DNA of 32,631 nucleotides, taken from assembly GCA_964035545.1 (NCBI GenBank), contig CAXIUT010000208.1, positions 1-32,631 of the forward strand. Reading direction: 5' to 3'. The first letter of the stretch is position 1, and each line of letters opens with the position of its first letter. A program made the translations under genes and the position numbers. Under the pieces are notes generated by a model, which was not told the DNA's origin, did not search any database, and saw only the letters and a program-made list of their open reading frames with translations. Below are positions 21,860 through 32,550 of the stretch, one piece after another. This stretch comes from Bugula neritina. Taxonomy: Eukaryota > Bryozoa > Gymnolaemata > Cheilostomatida > Bugulidae.

Positions 21860-23212
21860 ATGGAGTCAATATAAAAAAGAGCTATTTTTTGCCAAGATAA
21901 TGATTCAAACAAAAAGATCAACAAAGAGAATACATAAATAAAATAATAACCTTAGTCTGAAAAGTTAGATTAATGTGAAGATTGGTAGTTAATGCAAAAA
22001 GATTTTGAAAAGTACTTTTTAAAGAAAAAATAAAAAGTAATTCGTAGTTTACCTATCGAACAATACCCATAAAACAAATGGAAAGTCATAGGTACTTTTA
22101 AAGGAAGATTACTTTGTAAAATAAAATCAGTATACATCGAACCAAGCACAACATCTCTTTAACTCCTTGAAAAAAGCAAAGAAAGGTAAGTAGTATCTAA
22201 TCCAGTTGCAAATAAATATTGGCCTAAACGATATTGCTTTTTTGAAAAATATGATTAAGGTATCCAACTCGATGAAGAATCCTGGTTTAGTGTGACTCCT
22301 CAAGCTGTTGCCTAGCACATATCCAATCGATTAGCAAATTTTGACTGTATTTTAGATGGCTTTTGTGGATCTGGTGGAGACTCAATTCAATTAGCAAAAA
22401 CCTGCAAATAAGTTATTTCGAATGATATCGACTTTATCAAAGTAGGCATGCTTCTCAATAATGCTAAAATCTACAATATCAACAATATTACAACTTCAGT
22501 CAATAGTTTCTTCGATCTGAACTATCCCAAAGGTAAGATAGATATCATATATATGTCTCCTCCTTGGGGAGGACCAAATTATTTGCATAAATCATCGATA
22601 AAACCTGGTGATATGGAACCTTCACTACATAAAATCATTAAGAAAGCTTTCAGTATAAGTAAAAATCTTGCAATGCTACTATCTTGCAATATGGATCTCG
22701 ATTCTCTTGCTTAATCTATCAGTTTAGCCCTTGAAAATTATAATTCTGTAGAAAGCTGTTCTATGATAGTGTAAAAGATCTTTTTTCAAGGTAGACTTAA
22801 ATTTTTACTTGTTATCTTTGGAAAAGATGCAAATAAGGTTGAAAATACAACCTAGCTTGAATATATTTATCAAATGTTAAAGGATGGATAATAAAAGTTT
22901 TATGAAAAAGGAATAATAAAGAACATAAAAGAAAGATGGGGAATGATCAAATTGCTAAATAGCCTATTCTTTTGTTAGGGATACCGCTGGAAGCACAAAT
23001 CAAATCTTATTGAAAAGTTTTAATCCTATATTATCGATTAAAAGATGATCACAAAAGCAGAATTACAAAAACTAAAGAACAAAGAAAGAGATCCAAATAA
23101 CGAGATCAGCAAAAAAGAAGTTAAAGAGCAGAAGATTCAATTGAAGAACAAATAATTCATAGAAAAATGCTAAAATCAATTTAATCAGTAAAATGAATTG
23201 ATTAATGAATGA
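21860..23212 (+). CDS. TGS1: Trimethylguanosine synthase (cap hypermethylase)
   Basis: TGS1 transfers two methyl groups from S-adenosylmethionine to the m7G cap of snRNAs, snoRNAs and telomerase RNA, giving the 2,2,7-trimethylguanosine cap. One uninterrupted exon gives 450 aa. Motifs in order: WFSVTPQAVAQHI (142-154), SAM motif I LDGFCGSGGDSIQLA (165-179), motif II NDIDFIKVGMLLNNAKIY (188-205), and the catalytic SPPWGGPNY (233-241) that stacks the cap guanine. The first 140 residues are divergent. The C-terminal 90 residues are Lys/Gln-rich (ELQKLKNKERDPNNEIS). All core residues look intact. No intron, and only 48 nt before the next same-strand gene. Confidence 0.94.
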
Positions 23213-23260
23213 TGTGTTTAATTTTGATTATTAATAGAGAAATGTAATTTAAATATAGCT

Positions 23261-24582
23261 ATGTTCGATAATTCTCCTCTTCCTTCAGATAGGAATAATC
23301 CTGACCTCTCCCTCAACCAACTTCGAGATGGATTTGCTTCCATTACTCACAGAATGACTGAACTATAGTCTCTACTAAGCAAAAAAGTACTTTCTTAAAA
23401 TATCTAGATGGATCGATCAGAATGTCTTAACATCTTGGAAAAGAAAGTTAGTCACGGACAACTTAAAAGAGTCTGTGAATAGCTTTAAACTAAAACAGAA
23501 GATAATAAAAATCAATAAATAGAAAGAAATACAAAGATGCAAGAAATAGCTATCGAAAAGATAGATAAACTAACTAAAAAATTCAAATCATCTAATCAAA
23601 AATCAACCAATAGTAAAGGTCATAAACAATAACTAAAATCAATTCATAAAGAATCTAATAAAAGAATAATCTAGCCACAATAGCTTTACATATAATCTAA
23701 CTAAACTATGTTCTCATTGCTGATTGAATAGATTTACAAACTTCAAACTAGAGATGATTAACTCCAAAAGCAACTTTAACTTAGAAATAAGAAGACAACA
23801 GCACTTAACAATGAAGTTTGCAGCAAAATATAAAAGCTCTAAACTTAAATATAAGAAAAGTATGATTTAAATTATGTAGAATAAAGTTTAGTCAATCCCT
23901 TTATGAGTAGAAATAAGGAAATACCTGGTCAAATCACGATAGAAATATGAAAACTACAATCCATAAAAGCAATAATATAAGCAACATTAATAATAACTAG
24001 AATAATCAATTTGAATCTTTTAGATTTGAAATGGTTACTAAAAGTATCTAAACATTACAAAAATAATTACTTAACAAAATGAATATCAAAGATGTACTAC
24101 CGCTCATCAAACAAAATCATCAACAAGTTTCTGATTCAGTTGAAGAAGTAAGAGATTATGTTGAACAAAGTATATAAAGTACCAAAAGAATCCTTAGTAG
24201 TCAAACAGAAATCAATAAATAAATTAGTACTGGTGTAAAAGTAGCATGGTGGCATAGTTTTCAACAAGAACATCAATTTGCCATCATAAGCAAATAAATA
24301 TTAAACTTAGTGCCTGAAATACTAGAAATAGGATAAAATATGAAACAACCCAACCATATCAAAGTCATGCAGCAGGGTCTATATTTGCTAAAGATTCATA
24401 TGGTTGAAAACTATATACAAGGGCAAGAAGAGTCACAGTTTTTAGATGAATTCGAAGTGATGGTAGGGACACAAGTGCATGTAGTTGCACCTGAAAGTGT
24501 ACTAAGAATGTAAAAAAATAGCGAATTAAGAATCATTCAAAGAAATAACCAAGAAATAGTATTTTGTCTACAAAAATTGTGA
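23261..24582 (+). CDS. Coiled-coil protein, 433 aa
   Basis: Exons 23261-23859 and 23880-24582 flank a 20-nt intron (GTATGATTTAAATTATGTAG). Without splicing the first frame would end at 23950 and a second frame would open at an overlapping ATGA; splicing removes the need for two genes. The N-terminal 300 residues are polar coiled coil (ITHRMTELQSLLSKK, VSHGQLKRVCEQLQTKTED, EEVRDYVEQSIQSTKRIL). The C-terminal 90 residues look folded (AWWHSFQQEHQFAIISKQIL, QQGLYLLKIHMVENYIQGQE). Not recognised; a structural or cytoskeletal role is likely but inferred. Confidence 0.83.
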
Positions 24583-24756
24583 TATTTCGCCTTTCTTACA
24601 ATACTATCAAATATTTTGTAATATTTAATTTTTTTATATCAACCATGAAATATTCTTATTTAATATCTTTCCAACTATTCGATTTATGATCTTATTCGAT
24701 CTTATTTAATGATAGTATTTAGTTACTATCAGTAATATTTAATACCAAATAATTTT
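24583..24756. other. Intergenic gap, 174 bp, no gene seen
   Basis: AT-rich stretch with several near-repeats of TATTTAAT and GATCTTATTCGATCTTATT (imperfect short tandem at about 24690-24710). It must hold the 3' end of one gene and the promoter of the next. No ORF or RNA gene is recognised. Confidence 0.5.
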
Positions 24757-26712
24757 ATGTTCGCACACAAGAATAACTACCGTCGTAATTACAATTACTC
24801 ACATCCCCTAGCAGGAAAAACATATGATAACTCTCATTTCGTAACACAGTGTAAATCTTACCTAGATACTGATTTAAAACTTAGTACTACTGCATCTTAA
24901 ATTGACCCACATCCACTAAAACCACACTCTCATAATTGTACAACTCAACTATTTTATCAAACATCTAAAAGAAAAATATAGTCAGCACACGTAACACAAA
25001 ATCGATTATAATTTGATAAGAAAAAGATGAATCAAACAGCTGATTTGAGAAGAACAGATCTCGCTGGAATTAAAAATGGAAGTGTGGCTTCATATAGTTC
25101 AAGAAAATAAAAAATAGGACAGAGAAGAGGATTGAAAAGAAAAATGGCTATCAATCCATATGTAGATAGCTTTCTTTTTCCTAACATGGATATTCGTATT
25201 ATTCATAAAATTAACAGAGTTGAAGAAATATAAAAGCTAAGCATAACTTTTAACTTTCAAAAGATCTTTAAAAGACTTATAAGTACTCAGCTTATGGGGG
25301 AATTTACTTCCAACTTCATGCTTAAAGTAGAATAGTACATAAAGCCAATTTTAATTAATCAATAACAGTATATTCATCCGCTTAAAGTTTAAATTGAACA
25401 AAGTTTAAAACATTTATCAAGAAAGGAAGATCTATTAGAAGTTATCTATGATTTAGAGTTATAAAATTAAAGAGTTAAAATAGAATAATTGATTAAATAT
25501 TATTGTATTCCTTCTGAAATAGTTAGTAAACAGATGCTTAAAGAATTAATGGAAGATATTGTTATTGAAATATATTAAAAGAGAAATTGTTGTAAAGATA
25601 TTGAATATTGTCTCCTCACAGAAAATGGATAACTAATTACACATATTTCTTAGATTTTCTTTTCATATCGAAGCCTACTCATAACTCCTAGTCTGAATTA
25701 TACCAACGCCTACCAAAAATACCGATAACTTTTAGAAGATCACGATAAACAGCAAAGAATGACCTTTAAAGAAGCTCTCAAGCATGATTTTGTCAGCAAA
25801 ATAGTTAGAAATCAGATAGAACATAACTTAATTAATTACAGTAAGTGTCCACAAGAACAACTTACTCAAAGAAAAGAAATAGTAGAACAAGCTGAGAATC
25901 TTATCAATAATAAATCAAAAATAAGATTACAATCTAACACAATCAATCTTTCTAAATAGATTTCAAAGGAAGACACCTTTACAGATCCTATCTTTTCAAG
26001 AGAAACTCTTGCTAAATCTTTTCATAATAGAAAAAACAAATAAAAAAAGTAATATAAAAGCATGGTAGCTCAACTTCAAAAAATGTTAGATCCACATAAT
26101 ATTTTCATTAAAAACAAGATGGACCTCAAAATAGAGTCAGTCTTTCAATACTTATATCCTATTAGTGATCAATATGATCTCACATACACTCATCAACCAG
26201 AACATGCCTCAACTCTTTTGATTAACAATGTATTCGATAATTGCAATATTTTTAGCAATAAAAATAAAACCCAAAAATCTCTTATTTTATCAATGTTACA
26301 ACAAATTTATGGAAATAAATAACCTCTAAAGTAAATAACTTTTTAACAATTCAAAGAAATCTATGAAACTGCTCATGGAATATCCAAACCTAGTATAATC
26401 ATGAAGTATGTGCTGACTTATATTTCTTTTGATGAATGGGGATAAAAGTCCAAGAAAGATCTTTTTAATCTTTTGTAAATTACTATACCTTATAAAGGTA
26501 GATCAATGGAACTGATAAAAAGAATTTTTTGGAACTGGCTAGAACGATCTAATTTGGTAGAAAGTGATGTTTTTAGAAAGAAAAATATCTAGATTTGGTA
26601 TGAACCAGTTAAAGTTGTTTATCTTATGTTTATTTCTTTTATTTTTGGAGGAAAAGAATATAAAAGTATGGAAGAAATGGTCAAATAAATGATTAAATAC
26701 TAGTTTTATTGA
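24757..26712 (+). CDS. Hypothetical protein, 651 aa
   Basis: One long exon of 651 codons plus TGA, with many in-frame TAA and TAG codons. The N-terminal 110 residues are basic, Tyr/Ser/His-rich and probably disordered (MFAHKNNYRRNYNYSHPLAG). The rest appears globular and helical: FNFQKIFKRLISTQLMGEF, EDLLEVIYDLELQNQ, LKELMEDIVIEIYQKR, a central QKMLDPHNIFIKNKMDLKIE, and a C-terminal region FKEIYETAHGISKPSIIMKY followed by KRIFWNWLERSNLV. No membrane segment or known catalytic motif is visible. Family not recognised. Confidence 0.78.
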
Positions 26713-26901
26713 TATTAGTTAAATTTCTATATTAAAATGATAAAAAATAATGAATAAAAATCGACATTTTATCTAAAATTTATTCAAAAAAAAGAATTGT
26801 TTTGTTTACAAAAAACATCTTTCATCTTTGTTAACTTGATTTGAAAAGAATATATTTTTGCTATAAGTAAGACAAAAGTATTCTTCTAATTTATATAAAT
26901 T
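26713..26901. other. Intergenic gap, 189 bp, no gene seen
   Basis: AT-rich interval between two same-strand genes. Only short open stretches are seen, and no structured RNA is recognised. Confidence 0.5.
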
Positions 26902-27445
26902 ATGATCCGAAGAATTATTTAGGAATCTAAGAAACCTAGAGTCTCAAAGTAAAAACCTGCAAGAAAATCTTTGATTCTCGATAAAATAAAAGAAAAAAAA
27001 AAGAATTTCAATCGCTCTTGAAGCTAAAAGTAATCTTTTAACTACAGTCCTATAGTAAATGAATGAAGATATAAAAGATTCCAATCACTATATCAAGTCT
27101 ATAAGAGAGAATTTTGATCAACAAAGTTTGGCTTTAATTGATACTTATCGAGAATTATTACCTCAAGCAAGAGATATGCCATAATAATAGTTGCTGATCC
27201 GTTATCTGCAAGATCCTTTTTTCAGAATTAAACTCTAGACTTAGTATAAATGTCTTAAAAAAATAAAAAGAAGAAAACATATTGGTAAGATTAAAACTAT
27301 TTTAATCCTTCTAGAAAAAATATTGATGGCAAAAGAAAAAGAGAGAATAGAATAACTTTCAGATAGTGTAGTAATAGTTAGCAAATTAACAATATAACAA
27401 AAGAAATAATATCTAAAAGTTACTAGAAAAAGTCCAATAAAATGA
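26902..27445 (+). CDS. Hypothetical basic coiled-coil protein with apparent frameshift at poly-A
   Basis: Two open segments in different frames are joined near a run of ten A (26993-27002). The first, from ATG 26902, reads MIRRIIQESKKPRVSKQKPA and would stop at a TGA near 27018. The second frame is open from about 26975 to the TGA at 27443-27445 and reads ALEAKSNLLTTVLQQMNED, then YIKSIRENFDQQSLALIDTY and TQYKCLKKIKRRKHI. Moving between them needs loss of one base (or an insertion of two). No GT occurs in the critical stretch, so a standard short intron does not explain it. The A run suggests a homopolymer assembly error or a real slip. A conservative model starts at ATG 27059 and gives 128 aa. 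Not recognised; helical, basic. Confidence 0.5.
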
Positions 27446-27548
27446 AACAATAGCAAGAAGAAAAACACACGGCTGATTTCTCAACTAAAAATATATTTAA
27501 ATCTATTCTATGTAAAATCAATCAGAATGAATATTCAAAATGATCAAG

Positions 27549-29718
27549 TCAATATTCAAAGAGTTGTTGTTTTGCCTTTACTAAACTATTATCAGTACCA
27601 AGCATCACAACTTTATGTTCCAATTCACTTCTTCTCTCCAATGCAATCATTGCTTCTGATAGACTACTCTCCAACTATTTATATTTTTCAAGTAAATGAG
27701 TTATTTTAAGTTGAAGTTCTTAGTTTAAATTCTTGTCTTCTTCTTTTTCTCTTTGAAGATATTAAAATTTATCCTTATAAAAGGACTATATTTACTGGAT
27801 TTTTTGTTGTTCAAGAATATCCCATTCAGCTTTAGCTTAGTTTATTATCACTTCATTCTAAAGATGTAATTTCTCGAACTATTACTGAAGTTGTCTTGAT
27901 CTCTGATCAGCTTTCTCACATTTATCATTAACTTGTTTTTCATTTTGTGTTTTTTAAACTATTGTTTTTTTTAACTATTAAATTTAATTTATATATTTAC
28001 TGTAGTCAGGTAAAGGACTTTACCTAATACACTTTAATATTTATTTCGATTGCTTCTCTATTTCATTATCCTTTTCATTAATAATTTTTTTCAAATTAGC
28101 AATTTATTTCTCACTATTATCACTAATTAATTTATTATTAGATAAAAGTTGCTTTCTTTCCTTCTACCAAAGCTATTTATCCTATTAAAATCCAATATGC
28201 CTTTCTTAATTTTCTTTGATTCTTTAATCAAGATGTTTTCTTAATTTTTTGAGCTCTTCTTCATAAAATAGAGCACTATTTGCCTTCATCTCATAATTTT
28301 TTATTACATGTGCACTTTGTTGAATAATTAAAGATTTTTCGGTGTTAAACTTTTATCGAATAACAACTTATGCTTCATCATACATCATTTTCATTTTTGA
28401 GATTTACTCTTTATTTTTTGATTACTTTAACCTCATCTTATGAATCAAATCATGATTTTTCTGAAGTTATCCCACTAAAAACATTATGCAATTTATCAAC
28501 CTATTCTTCAAAACTGTTGATCTTATCTTCTAAAAATCGAATTTTAGATTCATATATTGATTCAATAGATCTCATATTCTCTTGATTAACTGCTCCGATT
28601 TCAATCTTTACTAATTATAGTTCCTGTTACTTCATCATATAAATCTTCAATAGTTTTTATCTTAACTCTTTAATGACCATCTCATATCCATTTCTGTTTT
28701 CTTCATAACTTTTACTATGAAGGGTTTACTGTTCCTGAAGTTATCTATTTTAAACTTTCAAGGCTTCTATCTGTTTTTAAAGATTTTATATCTCCAATAG
28801 AAAAGCTTCTCTTTGAATATCTGAGTTTTCCTACAAATTCTAAACCTATTATTGACTTGCTTCTAGCATTAATAACTTTGTGCGATTATATTTATGTTTT
28901 AATTCAATGATATTTCCTTCATTTTCAGATAATAATTTAGCCTTCTCTTCTTGATAAGCTTCTTCAAAAGATTTATAATCTTTTTATATTTTATTGAATC
29001 TTTCTTTCCAATATAAGACTTCATCTTAAAGTCGAGTTCCCTTAAGTTCCCAAAGCTAAATATCTTTTCGATGTCTATCTCTCTGTTCTTAAATAACATT
29101 TTATAATCCCTTTTTAGATTGGTTAATTTCGACTTATTTATCTCTGGTAATGCTGAATATTTAATCATTTTTCTTTTGGATAACATCTTTTATATGATTT
29201 TTAATTCTTTAATTCTCTTGCTCGATCATTTATACTTATCTTTTTGAATTCTTGATAGTATTTTAGCATTAAGATACTTTATCATTAACTATTTATTTTA
29301 ATTTTCTTATTTAAGCATCATACTATTCTTTTGCTCTCTCTGAACAAATTTTAAGTAAAGCTATTTCCTTTTGTTGCTAATCACATTGAATAATATATTT
29401 ATCGTTACTTGTTCCCACATAAAAAATAACTTATTCCAACCTCTTCACTTCCTGCTACAATAGCTATACAGTTCTAAATTATCCAACTGCGGCCATCGGT
29501 GAAAATCCTAATAAATTAACATTAGGTGCAATATTTTCTCTTTCCATCTCATACTAATAAATATGTTTATGTTGAATATGAGGAGAAGTCTATTTTCGAC
29601 CAGATAAATTAGATTCTCTTTGATTTTGACGAGGATTATTAAGGGTCAGAGATTCTGCCGGGCGAGATAAAGATAAGTTGTTGAACTGAGAAGATCCAGA
29701 CTCGTTTTTATATGACAT
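27549..29718 (-). CDS. Long coiled-coil protein, 715 aa
   Basis: Exons 29718-28483 and 28460-27549 are joined across a 22-nt intron (28461-28482, starting GTTTTTAG and ending TTCAG), placed by the frame change and the TGA met if unspliced. The first 75 residues are disordered and Ser/Asn-rich. The remainder is almost unbroken heptad coiled coil, rich in K, E, Q and I (EVKRLEQVIFYVGTSNDK, LWELKGTRLQDEVLYWKERF, QDKQLWQKERKQLL, SFYKDKFQYLQREKEEDKNL, SLSEAMIALERRSELEHK). It looks like ciliary, basal-body or cortical coiled-coil proteins, but composition alone cannot assign it. Its start is only 54 bp from the divergent prohibitin-2 start. Confidence 0.87.
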
Positions 29719-29772
29719 TTAACGACTAATTTAGTTATATTATGTTAACAATAATTATAACTAAATTTATGT
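29719..29772. promoter_or_regulatory. Divergent upstream interval of only 54 bp
   Basis: The start codons of the coiled-coil gene (minus) and prohibitin-2 (plus) are separated by 54 bases of almost pure AT. Two promoters and two 5' leaders must fit here or overlap coding sequence. No motif is identified. Confidence 0.5.
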
Positions 29773-30750
29773 ATGGCATCTATCATTGATCATTATAAAG
29801 ATATAGTCATGAGTTAAAAGATGAAAAATATGTGGAATCAATATTCTAAACAGGCTCCAAAGCACTCTCCTTTCAGTTTCCTTCTTGCTGGACTAGGTCT
29901 TCTAGCTTTCAAAGCCTACTACTATGGTATTTAATCTCCTATTTAGTTGATATAGGGCATTATGCTATTAAATTCAATAAATTATCGAATTCTCTTTCTC
30001 CTTAAGTATACAGATAAGGTTTTAATTTTAAAATTCCTTTCATTTAAGATCCAATTATTTATAATGTACAAACAAGAGAGAATGAAGTTTTTGCATAAAC
30101 TGCTAATAGAGATATGCAAAGTATCAGACTGTCAGTAAAGGTTTTATTCCATCCTGAAGTGAGCAATCTTCATACAATTTATAAAAACTTAGGGAAAAAT
30201 TATGAACAAAAAGTGCTCCCTGCTCTTTGCAATTAGATTCTAAGAACAGTAGTAGCTCAATTTTCAGCAGCTCAACTTTTGAGTCAAAGAGATCAAGTTT
30301 CAGAACGAATTAAATCTCTTTTATCTGAAAGAGCTTCTCATTTCAACATTATGATTGATAACCTTGCAATCACAGATCTTACTTTTGGAAAAGACTATCT
30401 TGAGGCTATTGAAGGTAAGTTTTAATTGATTTAGGAAAACAAGTTGCTCAACAGGAAGCAGAAAGAGCAAAGTATGAAGTTGATCAGGCTAAATAAGCTA
30501 AAAAGAGTACTATTATTAAGGCTTAAGCCTCTTCAAAATCAATTGAACTTGTAGGTTAGGCCTCCAGAAATAACCCATGTAAGGATATTGATATGAAGCA
30601 TATTTGGATGTGAGAAAAATCGAATATACATAAAAAATAGCTCAAGTCTTGGCTGAAACCAGAAATAAAGTCCTCTTAAATAATGAAATTTTGAATATGA
30701 ATTTACCTACAACAACTCAAGCTGAATATTCCAAAGGAGGCAGCAAATGA
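29773..30750 (+). CDS. PHB2: Prohibitin-2 (mitochondrial inner membrane scaffold)
   Basis: Prohibitins form ring complexes in the mitochondrial inner membrane that scaffold proteases and stabilise the respiratory apparatus. Four exons (29773-29926, 29947-30414, 30435-30578, 30599-30750), separated by three introns of exactly 20 nt, give 305 aa, against about 300 for the family. A membrane anchor lies at residues about 34-52 (FSFLLAGLGLLAFKAYYY), then the PHB/SPFH domain: GFNFKIPFIQDPIIYNVQTR, IRLSVKVLFHPEVSNLHTIY, VLPALCNQILRTVVAQFSAA, LSQRDQVSERIKSLLSERA. After the second intron comes the coiled coil KQVAQQEAERAKYEVDQAKQ. The N-terminal anchor and KQVAQQEAERAKYEV favour PHB2 over PHB1. Confidence 0.96.
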
Positions 30751-30797
30751 TTAAATGAATCATATAATCTTTGATAATTACCTTAATAACTAAAAAT

Positions 30798-32518
30798 TCA
30801 AAAATCATTAATTTATTCTTGAAAAGTTGTAACGTAATATTTAGCTTCAGTAACAGCTTATAAAGGGTTTTCAGATTTTACTTAATCATTTATTATTTAT
30901 GATGCTTTTCCAAAAGATTCACCTTCAGTTTTTGATCCTCCTTAAAAAGATGCTTTTGTTGTTTTTCCCATCGATGATATTGCCATAATAGAATTATGAC
31001 TTTTACCTTCTTCATTAATCTTTAATTTTTAAGTCGAAACATTAGATGAAGAAACAACTTTTTTTGTATTTTTTATTGGAGGAGGAAGTTTAGATATCTT
31101 TTATTTACTATTTGTTTTTATACTTTCTTAACTTATTCTTTTGGATTGGTTTTTTTAGGTATTGCAGTAGAAGTCTTTTTAATAACTGGAGTATGCTTTT
31201 TCTGATCTTTATTTAAATTCAACTTGATATTTTATAATTTTTAAATATCTTCTTGTAATTATTGATATTTAATTTATAATTTAAAAATATTATCTTTTAG
31301 TTTTTGTTATATTTATTCTTCTTTTGATTTACACCTTGAAGTAATCATAATTTAATGAGGAGATTAGATTACTAAACTCTGTATTGGACTCTTTTCCTGA
31401 CTAATTAAAATAAATTATTCTTTCTTTTTCAACAATTCTTAAGTATCTTTGAGTTTGATTTTTACATTTTATAATTTTATTTCTAATTAATTAATTTAAT
31501 CCTTTAGTTTCTTAGTTTTGGTTCTTTCCTTTTACAGCTAACTTTGTAATTCTTCATTTAATATTACGATCTCATCTTATTCTTCAATTACTTTAAAAGT
31601 ATCCTTTTCTTTTATAAAACTACTACTTTTTCTTGACGGCATTAGTGACAATAATACATCTTCAAGAGATACTATATGACCCATAGCAATGCTATTTTTT
31701 TATTCCTATAATTTTAACAATTAAAACCACTGCTAGCTCATGATTTTTTATTCAGATAGGTTTTATTTCAATTATTTGACCTGAACAATATCTTCTTCAT
31801 AAGCTTTTATCTTTTAATTTAAAACAGCGAGCTATTTTCTCATATCTTATCTACTTTTTTCTGTTTCTATTTCTTTTTTCAGAGGCTAAATCGACCCAGT
31901 AATAATCTGCTCAGATTTTACTTTGCTTAGTTTTTATTTTTTTACGGGAGATTGTTTTGATGGTGATTATCTCTTTTGTTTTGGCAATATTTATGTTTTT
32001 ATTTCTCTCGAATGACGAGGTGTGTTCTGCTAGCTTTGATATTATAACTTTTTATTTGACTGAACTAGTTGATTTTTTTGTTTATTATTACTGTTTTTTG
32101 CTTCTAAAATTTTGGTCGTGAAACAAATATCGACTTAAAAAGCTTTATCTTTGCAAGAACATTCTGATATTTGGAAAGTTTGTACCCCTTCTTTCTTAAA
32201 TTAGCGAAAGTAGTTCCAATAGTCTTTCTTTACTTATTTTCTTTGATAACATTGACGATAAGTGTTAACTTTATTTCAAAAAAAGTACTTTTGGAAAGTG
32301 ATCATAGCTGTATTTATCGGTTTACAGTTCAAGATGTTTGTCTATTTGGATTAATAACTCTTTTTGAGGGTAAAATTCAGTAGATACAAGCTTATCTTTG
32401 GCTGAATAGATGCTGAAATACCTGATTTGAGAGAAACAGAATAAGAATTGTTGTTGGAATGATGAAGTCGACAGCCAAGCACGTGAGCATCTATATGTAC
32501 ATATAAATTGGATTTCAT
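30798..32518 (-). CDS. C2-like domain plus coiled-coil protein, 537 aa
   Basis: My model has six exons: 32518-32422, 32401-32289, 32268-32186, 32163-32049, 32029-31124 and 31097-30798. Introns are 20, 20, 22, 19 and 26 nt. The first two are secure; the third and fourth are the best frame-consistent choice (the fourth could be 22 nt, 32027-32048), and the 26-nt fifth is required by frame. The first 110 residues look like a C2 beta sandwich (LYVHIDAHVLGCRLHHS, SYSVSLKS, LTLIVNVIKENKQRKTIGTT). Then come a polar Lys/Gln/Ser linker, coiled coils (KKEIETEKSRQDMRKQLAVL, DEIVILNEELQSQLQKERTK) and a disordered tail (KLPPPIKNTKKVVSSSN). Such C2-plus-coil proteins are common at basal bodies, but that role is inferred. 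The ATG lies 33 nt inside the telomere boundary. Confidence 0.8.
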
Positions 32519-32550
32519 ATTCCACAACTATTATTTATTCTATTCACTTA

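Noticed and set aside
23947-23950. Two overlapping genes joined by ATGA
   Set aside because: The TGA at 23948 and ATG at 23947 look like a bacterial-style overlap, but a perfect 20-nt intron at 23860-23879 joins the two frames into one coiled-coil protein.
28899-29186. 95-codon minus-strand frame starting MLSKRKMIKY
   Set aside because: It sits in another frame of the long coiled-coil gene, whose frame is open over 412 codons here.
31111-31140. Shorter intron alternatives (16 or 25 nt) in the C2/coiled-coil gene
   Set aside because: They do not restore the downstream frame; only the 26-nt choice joins both open frames.
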